A stretch of DNA of 64,000 bases from Acidobacteriota bacterium. GTDB taxonomy: Bacteria; Acidobacteriota; Blastocatellia; Pyrinomonadales; Pyrinomonadaceae. A program made the translations under genes and the position numbers. A model generated the notes under the pieces. The model did not search any database. It worked only from the letters and a program-made list of their open reading frames with translations, and was not told where the DNA came from. Of this stretch, positions 52,706 to 61,720 are shown in pieces. Position 1 is the first letter of the stretch. Each line of letters opens with the position of its first letter. The DNA lies in NCBI GenBank assembly GCA_016716435.1, contig JADJWI010000008.1:749501-813500 (forward strand), given 5' to 3'.

Positions 52706-55348
52706 TCGGTTTCGGTCAAGGACCATCGCGGCGAACCGGTCGCGAACAGCGAGGTTGCGATCGTCATCGTTGACGAAAGCGTGCTTGCTCTTTCGCGTTA
52801 CACGATCTCCGACCCGGCAAACGTCTTTTACACGCCCCGTGGAGCGGGCGTTCAGGATCATCATTCTCGAAAGGATGTTCTTCTCGGCAATCCGGAGGAT
52901 GTGCAGCCCGTTCCGCCGCCTCCGCCGCCCATGCCCTCACCCGCGAGTGGGGAGTTTGCGAAATCGCAGCGTGCGAGAAACAGCGCGCCTACGGCAGGCA
53001 GGGCAATGGACATGGCAATGCTTGAAGCGGTAACAGCGGATAGCGACGATTCCGGCGGCGACACGCCGATCAACTTGCGGGAGAACTTTGACGCACTCGC
53101 CGTCTGGTCGCCTTCGGTGCGGACGGATTCTAACGGCCGTGCGACCCTCGATGTAAAGCTGCCTGACAACCTGACGCGTTATCGCATAACGGCCGTCTCG
53201 GTCGATAGCGGCAAGCGGTTCGGCAAGACCGAATCGAGCATCACGGCCCGCAAGCCGCTGATGGTGCGGCCCTCGGCACCGCGGTTCATGAACTTTGGCG
53301 ATAAGATCGAGCTTCCGGTCGTAATCCAAAATCAGACCGATCAGGATATGGCGGTCGATGTTGCCGTAAGAGCGACGAATGCCGTTTTGAGTCCCAACTT
53401 TGGTCAGCTAAATGCTGAGTCTCAGTCGGTTGATGGCGGCACCCAGAACGCAGGAAAGCGTGTCTTGGTCAAGGCCAACAGCCGCGAGGAGGTTCGCTTC
53501 CCGGTGGCGGCGATGAAGGCCGGGACGGCCCGCTTCCAATTTGCAGCAAGCTCGGGCAAGAACAACGACGCGGCCGAAATATCTCTGCCCGTTTGGACAC
53601 CCGCGACGACCGAGGCATTTGCCACTTATGGCACGACCGACGCGAACGGTGCCATCTTCCAGCCGGTTCAAACTCCCGGCGACGTTTGGCCGCAGTTCGG
53701 CGGGCTCGAGGTGACGACCAGCTCGACTCAGCTACAGGAGCTGACCGATGCCTACATCTATCTCGCGAATTATCCGTACGCCTGCTCTGAGCAGATATCC
53801 TCGCGGATGATCTCGACCGCGGCCCTTCGCGACGTGCTCTCGGCTTTCAAGGCCAAGGACATGCCGACGGCGGCTGCTATCGAAGCACAGTTCAAGCGCG
53901 ATATCGAGGTGCTCGCCTCGCGTCAGCGGAGCGACGGCAGCTTCGGGCTCTGGAAGCGTGACCGCGAGCGGTATGAATATCCGTTCCTGACGATCCACGT
54001 CGCCCACGCCCTTGCCCTCGCGAAGCAAAAGGGCTACAAGGTCCCGGATGAAATGCTCAACCGGACAAAGCCTTACCTTACGGATATCGAAAGCAAGCTG
54101 AAGGATCAGCTCTATATGTCGTCGCCGCAGGTGCGTTGGTCGATCTCGGCCTACGCTCTCTACATCCGCAATTTGATGGGCGACCGCGACGCCGGAAAGG
54201 CGAAGAAGCTCCTCGCCGAAGCAACGATCGAAAAGCTTAACTTCGAGGCTCTCGGCTGGGTTCTCTCGGTACTTGCCGAGGACAAAGGCTCGGTCGCCGA
54301 GGTCGAACAGATCACGCGGTTCCTAATGAACCGGACGACCGAGACTGCTGGTGCGGCGAACTTCGTCACCAACTACGCCGATGGCGGCTGGCTGATCATG
54401 CACTCGAACCGCCGAGCGGATGGCATCCTTCTCGAATCGCTGATCCGCGTCCGCGGGGCCGGTTCGTCCGCCGAAGGAACGCGAGCGGCGGTCGAGGACC
54501 TGATCCCGAAGCTCGTCCGCGGGCTGCTTGCCCATCGAAAGAAAGGCCATTGGGGCTCAACGCAGGAGAACGTCTTCATCCTGCTTGCCCTGGATAAATA
54601 CTTCAACGCCTTCGAGAGCGTGACGCCCGACTTCGTAACGCGTGTCTGGCTCGGCAATACCTACGCGGGCGAACAGGCGTTCAAGGGCCGCAGTGCCGAT
54701 TCGAATGTGCTCAACATCCCGATGTCGTATCTGGTAGAGCAGGGCGGCACTTCGAACCTGATCCTCGATCGGCAAGGTGCGGGAAGGCTTTATTACCGCA
54801 TCGGAATGCAGTACGCGCCGAAGAGCCTCAAGCTCGAACCGGCAGATTATGGCTTCACCGTTCTGAGGAAGTACGAGGCCGTCGATGACCAGGCGGACGT
54901 TCGGCAAAACCCGGACGGGTCGTGGGTCGTCAAATCCGGTGCACGCGTCCGCGTTCGGTTGACGATGATCGCTCAGGCACGGCGATACCACGTCGCACTC
55001 GTCGATTATCTGCCGGCCGGATTCGAGATACTCAACCCCGCACTCGCGACAACCGAAGCGATTCCCGCAGATGCCGGCGGCGGCAACACGGGCGTCATTG
55101 AGGTCGGCGGGCGTTCGATCGGAAGGAACTATTTCTGGTGGCGGCAATATTGGTTCGAGCACCAGAACTTCCGCGACGAGCGGGCCGAGGCCTTCGCGTC
55201 GCTGCTCTGGGAAGGCGTTTACAACTACACCTACGTCGCACGTGCCACGACGCCGGGCGAATTCGTCGCCCCGCCCGCCAAGGCCGAGGAGATGTATTCC
55301 CCCGAAACCTTTGGCCGGACGGGCACCGAGTTCGTCAAGGTTGAATAG
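52706..55348 (+). CDS. A2M fragment 3 (thioester part)
   Basis: Third frame, continuing with KVSVSVKDHRGEPVANSEVA; a gene caller might begin it at 52781. It carries the bait-like Pro-rich region (VPPPPPPMPSPASG), the ANG domain pattern, the CSEQ thioester, the helical alpha domain and the C-terminal domain. Confidence 0.7.
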   Translation, partial: SVSVKDHRGEPVANSEVAIVIVDESVLALSRYTISDPANVFYTPRGAGVQDHHSRKDVLLGNPEDVQPVPPPPPPMPSPASGEFAKSQRARNSAPTAGRAMDMAMLEAVTADSDDSGGDTPINLRENFDALAVWSPSVRTDSNGRATLDVKLPDNLTRYRITAVSVDSGKRFGKTESSITARKPLMVRPSAPRFMNFGDKIELPVVIQNQTDQDMAVDVAVRATNAVLSPNFGQLNAESQSVDGGTQNAGKRVLVKANSREEVRFPVAAMKAGTARFQFAASSGKNNDAAEISLPVWTPATTEAFATYGTTDANGAIFQPVQTPGDVWPQFGGLEVTTSSTQLQELTDAYIYLANYPYACSEQISSRMISTAALRDVLSAFKAKDMPTAAAIEAQFKRDIEVLASRQRSDGSFGLWKRDRERYEYPFLTIHVAHALALAKQKGYKVPDEMLNRTKPYLTDIESKLKDQLYMSSPQVRWSISAYALYIRNLMGDRDAGKAKKLLAEATIEKLNFEALGWVLSVLAEDKGSVAEVEQITRFLMNRTTETAGAANFVTNYADGGWLIMHSNRRADGILLESLIRVRGAGSSAEGTRAAVEDLIPKLVRGLLAHRKKGHWGSTQENVFILLALDKYFNAFESVTPDFVTRVWLGNTYAGEQAFKGRSADSNVLNIPMSYLVEQGGTSNLILDRQGAGRLYYRIGMQYAPKSLKLEPADYGFTVLRKYEAVDDQADVRQNPDGSWVVKSGARVRVRLTMIAQARRYHVALVDYLPAGFEILNPALATTEAIPADAGGGNTGVIEVGGRSIGRNYFWWRQYWFEHQNFRDERAEAFASLLWEGVYNYTYVARATTPGEFVAPPAKAEEMYSPETFGRTGTEFVKVE

Positions 55349-55391
55349 GTAGGCCGAGGCTTTCCATCGTTTCGCCGTCTGTGGGTTTCGG

Positions 55392-55451
55392 TTCTGTGTT
55401 TTCTGTGGTTATCGCCCTGTCCGCGAGGCGGCTACCGCAGAAAGCACAGAA
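55392..55451. repeat. Long imperfect intergenic hairpin
   Basis: TTCTGTG-T-TTTCTG-T-GGT pairs with ACC-G-CAGAAA-G-CACAGAA around a 24-base loop with its own short GCC/GGC stem. It lies 44 bases after the A2M stop, between convergent genes. Confidence 0.6.
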
Positions 55452-55491
55452 ATAAGACACAAACGGCAAAGCGTCGGACGACCGTGTTTTG

Positions 55492-56010
55492 CTAATAAGT
55501 CCCGTTCATCTTTACGGCCTTGCCTACGTGCTTCTTCATAAAGTCCTGATTCTTCGTCGTAGGTGAACCGTTATAGTCCGGGGCGTCTTTTAGAAATCCG
55601 TTTTGATCTTTATGGAGCGAATTGTCCATATTCGAAAGGATATGCGCCGCCTCGTGATAAATAGCACCGGAAAGTTCCTTCGGGCTTCCATCGTACATCC
55701 GGTCAAAATAGACCTCGCAGATCTTTTTATTTAGATCGGTGAGCCCAAGAATGCCCTCGTTCGCTTCGGCGATCGCAGCGCTGCCGCCCTGCTTTGCGAT
55801 GACGCTTTTGCTCACGCTTCGGACCATGTAAACGATCACGTCCGTGTCGAGCAGCGTTGGCGAGGTTCCATCGTCAACGACCTTTACGTCCGTTCCGGTG
55901 ATGGTTGTGTTCGTGATCGAAGATAGGTAGGTCTTCAGCAGGGTCGCGGCTTTATTTGCTGCTTCCATATCACCGCCTTTCCTCTTGATGTAGATCGTAA
56001 ATGTGCTCAT
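55492..56010 (-). CDS. Small HExxH protein, possible metallopeptidase
   Basis: Unrecognised 172-residue protein without signal peptide. It carries one zinc-peptidase-type motif, IYHEAAHILSNMDN, with His119, Glu120 and His123; a third ligand is not obvious. The N-terminal half (about 1-100) is an alpha/beta region with MEAANKAATLLKTYL and VDDGTSPTLLDTDVIVYM. Codon use looks slightly more AT-rich than its neighbours. It could be a small toxin-like or housekeeping peptidase; no immunity or secretion gene lies beside it. Confidence 0.65.
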   Translation of the reverse strand: MSTFTIYIKRKGGDMEAANKAATLLKTYLSSITNTTITGTDVKVVDDGTSPTLLDTDVIVYMVRSVSKSVIAKQGGSAAIAEANEGILGLTDLNKKICEVYFDRMYDGSPKELSGAIYHEAAHILSNMDNSLHKDQNGFLKDAPDYNGSPTTKNQDFMKKHVGKAVKMNGTY

Positions 56011-56199
56011 TCGTCTCTTTCTCCATTTGGTATATTTACCCCTTGTTTATGCTGGTTTGACGCTTCACCGCGGCCGTTTTGCATTGCCCGCGTCGGTCGT
56101 GAGATTTGAACAGCGGTTCGTCAGGGGCGTGATGATATATCAGTTGCATTGGAATGTGTAGGCTTGAAAAAGTCACTGGGATTCCGCAAACTTCCCCTC

Positions 56200-57165
56200 G
56201 TGGCAGAGAATCATACAAAGATCCGCGAATTGCTGTTGATCGAGGCCGGTGCGGTCGAGCGGGCGGCGGGCCGTTTGACGGCGGCGGACGCGGATAAAGC
56301 TGTCGGATTGCTTGTAGGCTGTGAAGGCAAGGTCGTCGTACTCGGCGTCGGGAAGTCGGGCGTCATTGCCCAGAAGATCGCCCAGACAATGACCTCGACT
56401 GGTACCGTCGCGGTCTATCTTCACCCCTCGGACGCACTCCACGGTAGCCTCGGCGTAGTGACGAGTGGTGACGTGATCATCGCACTCAGCAACTCCGGCG
56501 AGACGGACGAGATCATCGCGATTCTGCCGACGCTGAAATCGCGGCAAGTTCCGATCATAGCCATCGTCGGCAATCTCGCATCGACACTTGCCCTCGAATC
56601 CGACGTCGCGCTCGACGCAAGCGTTGACCGCGAGGCTTGCCCGCTCAATCTCGCCCCGACAACATCTACGACCGTCGCTCTTTCGCTCGGCGACGCACTA
56701 GCGATGACTGTTATGGAGGCGAAAGGACTGACCGCCGAAGACTTTGCGGCGAATCATCCCGCCGGGCGGCTCGGCAAGCGGTTGACGCTCCGTGTCCGCG
56801 ACCTTATGCACCCGAGCCCGAACGTGTCCCCGGCCGATGGTTGGCTCTCGGTCGTGAAGGCGATCTCGGATGGCTCTCTTGGTGCGGTAAATGTCGTCGA
56901 TGGCTCGGAACTTATTGGTATCATCACCGATGGCGATCTTCGCCGCACAATTGAGCGGACCGATCCGGCCGAGTTCTCATCGCTGACGGCCGAGCAGATG
57001 ATGACCCGCTCGCCAACGACAGCAACCGACGAAATGCTCGCCTTTGAAGCGCTAAAGGTGATGGAGGAACGGCCGTCGCAGATCTCCGTACTTCCGGTCG
57101 TGAATGCAGAGGGCGAATGCACGGGAATGCTACGGCTTCACGATATAGTCCGGGCAGGCATCTAA
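56200..57165 (+). CDS. kdsD: Arabinose-5-phosphate isomerase
   Basis: Converts ribulose-5-phosphate to arabinose-5-phosphate, the first step to KDO of lipopolysaccharide. The 321-residue length fits. The SIS domain (about 20-180) has VVVLGVGKSGVIAQKIA and SNSGETDEIIA; CBS repeats follow (about 205-320, with IGIITDGDLRRTIE). The frame runs back to 56149, but the GTG at 56200 (MAENHTKIRELL) gives the usual N terminus. No kdsC/kdsB is adjacent. KDO use supports a diderm cell. Confidence 0.92.
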   Translation: MAENHTKIRELLLIEAGAVERAAGRLTAADADKAVGLLVGCEGKVVVLGVGKSGVIAQKIAQTMTSTGTVAVYLHPSDALHGSLGVVTSGDVIIALSNSGETDEIIAILPTLKSRQVPIIAIVGNLASTLALESDVALDASVDREACPLNLAPTTSTTVALSLGDALAMTVMEAKGLTAEDFAANHPAGRLGKRLTLRVRDLMHPSPNVSPADGWLSVVKAISDGSLGAVNVVDGSELIGIITDGDLRRTIERTDPAEFSSLTAEQMMTRSPTTATDEMLAFEALKVMEERPSQISVLPVVNAEGECTGMLRLHDIVRAGI

Positions 57166-57226
57166 CCGAACAACGCATCGCCCGCTTTTTGCGTCTCAGA
57201 AAGGGTTCAAAGTGAGGACAATGGAT

Positions 57227-57946
57227 ATGAAAAACTTACGGGCTTTGGGATTTCTATCGGTATTGATGCTTGCTCTTTCAGTCGTAGGCCACGGCCAGCG
57301 GACTGAAATCACCATCTCGCTCGGCGAGCAGTTTTTTGAGACTGTCATCGATTCGGTCTTCGCCCACGCGGCTCCGCCGGAATTTTCGATCGCCGGAAAC
57401 AACGCGAAACCCGGCCCGCTTGCCAATGAACCGTGGTCGGCCCTCACCATTTCATACCCGAGCTCGTTTCTTCCGAAGCCTAACCCCGCACCAGCCTGTC
57501 GAGAATCCATAACGCTCCGCCGTGACAATTCCGGCGTCCGGACGGCAGTCCTTTTCCGCGATGGCCGTATCTCAGCACCGCTTGCATTTTCGGGTGGATA
57601 TAATCCGCCGCTTGTCGGCTGCGTGCAGTTCGCCGGGCTTGCCGAAACGAACCTCGACCTCGAGTTTGACGAACCCGGCCAGCGGCTCGTGGCACGTGCT
57701 CGCGTGACCAATGTTAATCTAAATGGAACGGGCGGGGTCGGCGGAAGCGTTATCGCCCGGCTCGTACAAAGCTCGATCGACCGAAAGATCAACCCGATCG
57801 AGATGATCAGCCTCGATAAGCTCTCGTTCCTTTTGCCGCTTCAGGGTGATTCGAAAATGAGGATGGTCGCAAAAGCGATCCGGCCCGAAGTGCATCCGGG
57901 CCGGCTAGATATTCACGTTACTTACGAATTTGCTAAGGCTGAGTGA
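57227..57946 (+). CDS. Secreted hypothetical protein
   Basis: Unrecognised 239-residue protein with a signal peptide (about 1-24, ending GHGQ). The mature part is beta-rich with regular long strands (TEITISLGEQFFETVIDSVF) and an extended C-terminal strand. Its general look is a lipid-binding or barrel-like secreted protein. An ATG at 57227 with AGGA eight bases ahead is preferred over the upstream GTG at 57212. It ends one base before the convergent lipoprotein gene, with no spacer. Confidence 0.7.
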   Translation: MKNLRALGFLSVLMLALSVVGHGQRTEITISLGEQFFETVIDSVFAHAAPPEFSIAGNNAKPGPLANEPWSALTISYPSSFLPKPNPAPACRESITLRRDNSGVRTAVLFRDGRISAPLAFSGGYNPPLVGCVQFAGLAETNLDLEFDEPGQRLVARARVTNVNLNGTGGVGGSVIARLVQSSIDRKINPIEMISLDKLSFLLPLQGDSKMRMVAKAIRPEVHPGRLDIHVTYEFAKAE

Positions 57947-58753
57947 TCAATTGGCTTCGGTCAGCTCAACGCCTTGTGCTCCATAGGGCGAGCGGACTTC
58001 CTGCTTGACCAGCCCTACGCCCTTCGCGAACCAGTTCGTGCCTTTGATGGTCATTCCGGGTACTTTTTGGCCTCCCATGGTCAGGTTGATCGTGATCTCG
58101 GTATCGACCTTCGCGGCCTCGAATTCCTTGCCGCCGGCTGTGATCTTATCGTTGAGCGAAACGACCTTGTTTCGAACGACGACGTCGCCGTCCGAGCCGA
58201 TGTTCATCCCGCCGGCTTGTCCCTTGACGCGGACCTTGTAGGTCGCGTCCCAGGCCTTGCCGACCGAAAGCTCACGCGGTATCGTCAGGCCTTTGCTCTC
58301 AAGTGTTTCCATGTCAAACGCAGCATTCTCGACCGAGATATTGTTGCCGTACTGCGCGTTACGAAGGCCGTCTGCATCGCAGATCCAGTTGGTCGTAACA
58401 TTCACACCCGAATCAAAAGCCCGCGTCTCGCTGAACGAATTCGGGTCGTTCAGCTTCTGGGTCAGAGTGTAGCTGCCCGGAGCGGCACCGGTGACCTTGT
58501 AGTTCTCCGCACCGCTGTTGATCGGATAATAATCATTTGCACAATTTCCGAGCGTTGCCGTTTGCGTAGCTGTCTCGGCAGTATTCGTTTCGGTGCTGGG
58601 AGTGGTCGTGTTCGCCGGTGCCTCCGCAGTATTTGAGCTTCCGGTAAAGCGCTCGAGCGAGCCGCAGCCCATTACGAACAAAAGTGCTGCGAGGCAAAGC
58701 CCGCCGGAGATCAGCGTTTTATGTGAAGGTCCTGAGGTGTTGTTCTTTTGCAT
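57947..58753 (-). CDS. Lipoprotein of unknown function
   Basis: Protein of 268 residues with a lipoprotein signal peptide (lipobox LFVMGC, Cys30). A Thr/Asn-rich linker (about 35-70, TAEAPANTTTPSTET) precedes a beta-rich domain (about 75-265, with YTLTQKLNDPNSF and ITINLTMGGQKVPG) like DUF3108-type envelope proteins. Anchored in the outer or inner membrane after lipidation. Its end abuts the convergent secreted gene directly. Confidence 0.78.
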   Translation of the reverse strand: MQKNNTSGPSHKTLISGGLCLAALLFVMGCGSLERFTGSSNTAEAPANTTTPSTETNTAETATQTATLGNCANDYYPINSGAENYKVTGAAPGSYTLTQKLNDPNSFSETRAFDSGVNVTTNWICDADGLRNAQYGNNISVENAAFDMETLESKGLTIPRELSVGKAWDATYKVRVKGQAGGMNIGSDGDVVVRNKVVSLNDKITAGGKEFEAAKVDTEITINLTMGGQKVPGMTIKGTNWFAKGVGLVKQEVRSPYGAQGVELTEAN

Positions 58754-58804
58754 TTCGATAACTCCGTGTTGCCAACTGTGGGAGGCAAATTGTATGAATA
58801 GTGT

Positions 58805-58830
58805 TTGCTTATTTGTTTGACCGTAAGCAA
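58805..58830. promoter_or_regulatory. Inverted repeat before der
   Basis: TTGCTTA (58805-58811) and TAAGCAA (58824-58830), perfect 7-base arms with a 12-base spacer, between the divergent lipoprotein and der genes. Confidence 0.35.
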
Positions 58831-58898
58831 TTTACCACACCGGACGGGTTCGTGTGAATCTCAAGAGGAAGCAACTCGAACCGGTCTGATGGAGAAGA

Positions 58899-60248
58899 AT
58901 GGCACTACCGCTCGTAGCTATCATCGGCCGGCCGAATGTCGGCAAATCGACGCTCTTTAACCGGCTGGTCGGTTCGCGGCGCTCGATCGTTGGCGACGAG
59001 CCGGGCATCACCCGTGACCGTATTTACGGCGAGGTCGAGTGGTCGCAGAAGCGTTTTGAGCTTGTCGATACGGGCGGCATCGTCCCCGACGATGAAGCGA
59101 TAATTCCCGCGAACATCTTCAAACAGGCAGGTTTTGCCATCGATCAAGCCGAGGCCGTGATCTGGGTCGTCGATTCGCGTGCCGGCATTACGCCGCTCGA
59201 CGAAGAGATCTCGGTATTGCTGAGAAATCTCGGAAAGCCGATCTTCATCGCCGCCAATAAGGCCGAATCGAAAAAAGCGACCGAAGAGGCGGGCGAGTTC
59301 TATCAGTTCGGCTTTGAGATGTTTCCCGTCTCGGCCGAACACGGCACTTCGATCGGTGATCTACTCGACGGCGTAACCAGCGTTTTGACCTTCGACGAAG
59401 AGGCCGAGGATCATCGGCCCGAAGAGATACGGCTGGCGATAGTCGGCCGCCCGAACGTCGGCAAGTCTTCGCTGCTCAATAAATTGCTCGGCGAGGAGCG
59501 GGCGATCGTGTCGCCGATCGCCGGAACCACGCGGGATACCGTGGATACTGCAGTCGAGTTTGAAGGAACCAAGTTTGTTCTCGTAGATACTGCCGGCATC
59601 CGCCGCCGCGGCAAGACGACCGAAATGGCCGAGAAAATGTCGGTGATAATGGCAAAAAAAGCTCTCGAACGCGCCGATGTTGCGGTCTTGCTTATCGACG
59701 CCGAAGAAGGCGTAACGAACCTTGACGCAAACATTGCCGGACTCGCGGTCGATTCGGGTTGTTCGGTGATCATCGCGCTCAATAAATGGGACGCGGTCGA
59801 AGAGAAAGAAACGAACACCATCTACGAATATGAACGCGAGGTGCGGCGGCATATGAAGTTTCTCGATTGGGCGCCGATCGTGCCGATCTCTGCCTTGACG
59901 GGCCAGCGGGTGAGCCGCGTGCTTGAGATCGCGATCGAGGCGAATGAGGCACGAAATCTCCGTATATCGACCGGGCGGCTCAACAAATTCTTTGAAGAAA
60001 ACATATCGCAGCCGCGGAGCGGCGGGACGCCCGCACCGGTCAAGGGCGGTGTTTCGCGCCTCAAGGTACAATATATTACCCAAGGCGGTGTCCGCCCGCC
60101 GACATTCATTTTGTTCACGACCGGCGGAGGCAAAGGCGGAATGCACTTTTCTTATCTGCGGTACGTCGAGAACCGGCTTCGCGAGGCGTTCGGGTTTTAC
60201 GCGACGCCGCTAAAGATCAAAGAGAGGCACAAGACAAAACCGAAATGA
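58899..60248 (+). CDS. der: GTPase Der (EngA)
   Basis: Ribosome-assembly GTPase of 449 residues with two tandem G domains. G1 motifs GRPNVGKST (about residue 8) and GRPNVGKSS (about 184); NKAE and NKWD give base specificity; a KH-like domain is at the end (about 355-449). It acts in 50S maturation. The MauE/thioredoxin gene overlaps it by 4 bases (ATGA), and tgt overlaps that by 4, so the three form a coupled operon. Confidence 0.97.
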   Translation: MALPLVAIIGRPNVGKSTLFNRLVGSRRSIVGDEPGITRDRIYGEVEWSQKRFELVDTGGIVPDDEAIIPANIFKQAGFAIDQAEAVIWVVDSRAGITPLDEEISVLLRNLGKPIFIAANKAESKKATEEAGEFYQFGFEMFPVSAEHGTSIGDLLDGVTSVLTFDEEAEDHRPEEIRLAIVGRPNVGKSSLLNKLLGEERAIVSPIAGTTRDTVDTAVEFEGTKFVLVDTAGIRRRGKTTEMAEKMSVIMAKKALERADVAVLLIDAEEGVTNLDANIAGLAVDSGCSVIIALNKWDAVEEKETNTIYEYEREVRRHMKFLDWAPIVPISALTGQRVSRVLEIAIEANEARNLRISTGRLNKFFEENISQPRSGGTPAPVKGGVSRLKVQYITQGGVRPPTFILFTTGGGKGGMHFSYLRYVENRLREAFGFYATPLKIKERHKTKPK

Positions 60249-61720
60249 GCGATGAGATGTTGCTGATATTGCGTGTTCTGCTCGCCGCCATTTTTGCGCT
60301 CGCGGCGGTCGGTAAACTGCAGGACCGAGCCGGTGCCAAGAAGGCAATGGCAGATTTCGGCGTGCCCGAAAGCTCCGCACCCGCTGCATCGCTTGGGCTT
60401 GCGCTCGCGGAGCTTACGGTCGCTTTTTGTCTGCTGTTCCCGAGCGTTTCGTGGTTTGCGGCGATCGGTGCAACGCTGCTCCTTGCTATATTCACCGGGG
60501 GAATGGCGTATCAGATTGCAAAGGGGAATGCTCCGGATTGCCACTGCTTTGGGCAATTGCACAGCGAACCGGTCAGCATTTGGAGCCTCGTCCGTAATGC
60601 CGGTTTCATTGTTCCGGCTGTGCTTCTCGTCATCGCAGGCCGCGGTTCCCAAGGGCCGGCGGTTGCGATTACGGCCCACGAGTATTTTGTCGTTGCGATC
60701 TTTGCCGCACTTTTCTGCGCAGCCGCGGCGATCGCCGGATACGCCAAGCAGATCATCGCAAATCAGGAAAAGATCATCCGGCGCGTCGAGACGCTTGAGC
60801 TTCTCTCCGGCGGCGAGCCCTTGCTCGAACGCAACGAAGCCGGCGATCCGGCTGACGGCCTCGCCATCGGTTCGCCTTTTCCGGACTTCAAACTCCCGGA
60901 CATCAACGGAAAGGTCTTCACCTTCGACCATCTTTTCGCCGAGGGCGGCCCGATGCTTTTTATGTTCATCGGCCCGGATTGCAACCCTTGTAAGGCATTG
61001 TTTCCCGAGTTTCGCGAATGGGAACGTGAGTTCGCCGGCCGGCTTCGCTTCGTTTACATAAGCCGGGGAAGTGTTGCCGAGAACGCCGACAAGTTTGCCG
61101 AAGGCTCGGACATCCGGCTGTTACTGCAGAAGGAAAGGGAACTCGCCAACGAGGTCTATGCCAAATGGACGCCGACCGCCATATTCGTCGATGCGAACGG
61201 GAACATCGCCAGCCACACGGCCGCCGGCGACCAGGCGATCCGCGAACTTATCGACAAGCTACGCAAGGCCGATCTCAGCCGCCAACATATTTACTTCCGT
61301 TCAAATTTTGTCAAAACGCGTGAACCGAAGATCGGGAAGCAGATACCCGAATTCGCGTTGAAAGACATCAGCGGCAACGACGTCCGAAAGGCCGACCTCA
61401 TCGGCAAACGAAGCCTCGTATTTCTTCTGACGCTGACCTGTACTTACTGCCAAGACGTTGTCAAGGACATCAAGAAACGCGAAGCCGAAGCAAACGGGCA
61501 TCGGCCGCAGTTCATCGTCCTCGCCGATGGCGATCCCGCTGAGCTCGCCGAGTGGGGACTGAAGTCGCCTGTGCTCATTGATAAAGACTACAAAACGGCG
61601 GTCGAGTTCGGGCTCCATGGCGCTCCGGCAGCGGTTTTGATCGGCGAAGACGGCACGGTGCTTTCGGAGTCGGCCGTTGGTGCCCCTGTCATCTGGCCGC
61701 TGATCGGTGAGAAGCCATGA
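60245..61720 (+). CDS. MauE-like membrane domain fused to two thioredoxin-like domains
   Basis: Fusion protein of 491 residues. The N-terminal MauE/DoxX-like membrane part (about 1-180, four to five helices) has the PDCHCFGQL Cys pair (about 99-101). Two thioredoxin/redoxin-like domains follow: the first (about 205-345) with CNPC at about 245-248, the second (about 355-490) with CTYC at about 399-402. The combination suggests electrons pass from the membrane Cys pair to the two CxxC centres outside the membrane, as in DsbD-like relays. Overlaps by 4 bases on both sides (der, tgt) imply tight coupling. The substrate is unknown. Confidence 0.85.
   Translation: MSDEMLLILRVLLAAIFALAAVGKLQDRAGAKKAMADFGVPESSAPAASLGLALAELTVAFCLLFPSVSWFAAIGATLLLAIFTGGMAYQIAKGNAPDCHCFGQLHSEPVSIWSLVRNAGFIVPAVLLVIAGRGSQGPAVAITAHEYFVVAIFAALFCAAAAIAGYAKQIIANQEKIIRRVETLELLSGGEPLLERNEAGDPADGLAIGSPFPDFKLPDINGKVFTFDHLFAEGGPMLFMFIGPDCNPCKALFPEFREWEREFAGRLRFVYISRGSVAENADKFAEGSDIRLLLQKERELANEVYAKWTPTAIFVDANGNIASHTAAGDQAIRELIDKLRKADLSRQHIYFRSNFVKTREPKIGKQIPEFALKDISGNDVRKADLIGKRSLVFLLTLTCTYCQDVVKDIKKREAEANGHRPQFIVLADGDPAELAEWGLKSPVLIDKDYKTAVEFGLHGAPAAVLIGEDGTVLSESAVGAPVIWPLIGEKP

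Larger units (their letters stand above)
49024..55348 (+). pseudogene. Alpha-2-macroglobulin family protein, split by two frameshifts
   Basis: One large gene for a secreted alpha-2-macroglobulin-like protein of about 2,100 residues, broken into three reading frames. Signal peptide at the N terminus (MRKFTALVLLFTIYTGAVAP), no lipobox. The MG-type beta domains fill the first two parts; the thioester motif YPYACSEQ (CxEQ, 53783-53794) is in the third part, followed by the helical thioester domain and a C-terminal domain. Bacterial versions trap proteases in the periplasm. Frames change near 51189-51192 (A-run) and near 52690-52705 (GGCGG run); both are explained by one missing base. No pbpC is adjacent. 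Homology continues smoothly across both breaks, so sequencing error is likely. Confidence 0.88.
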
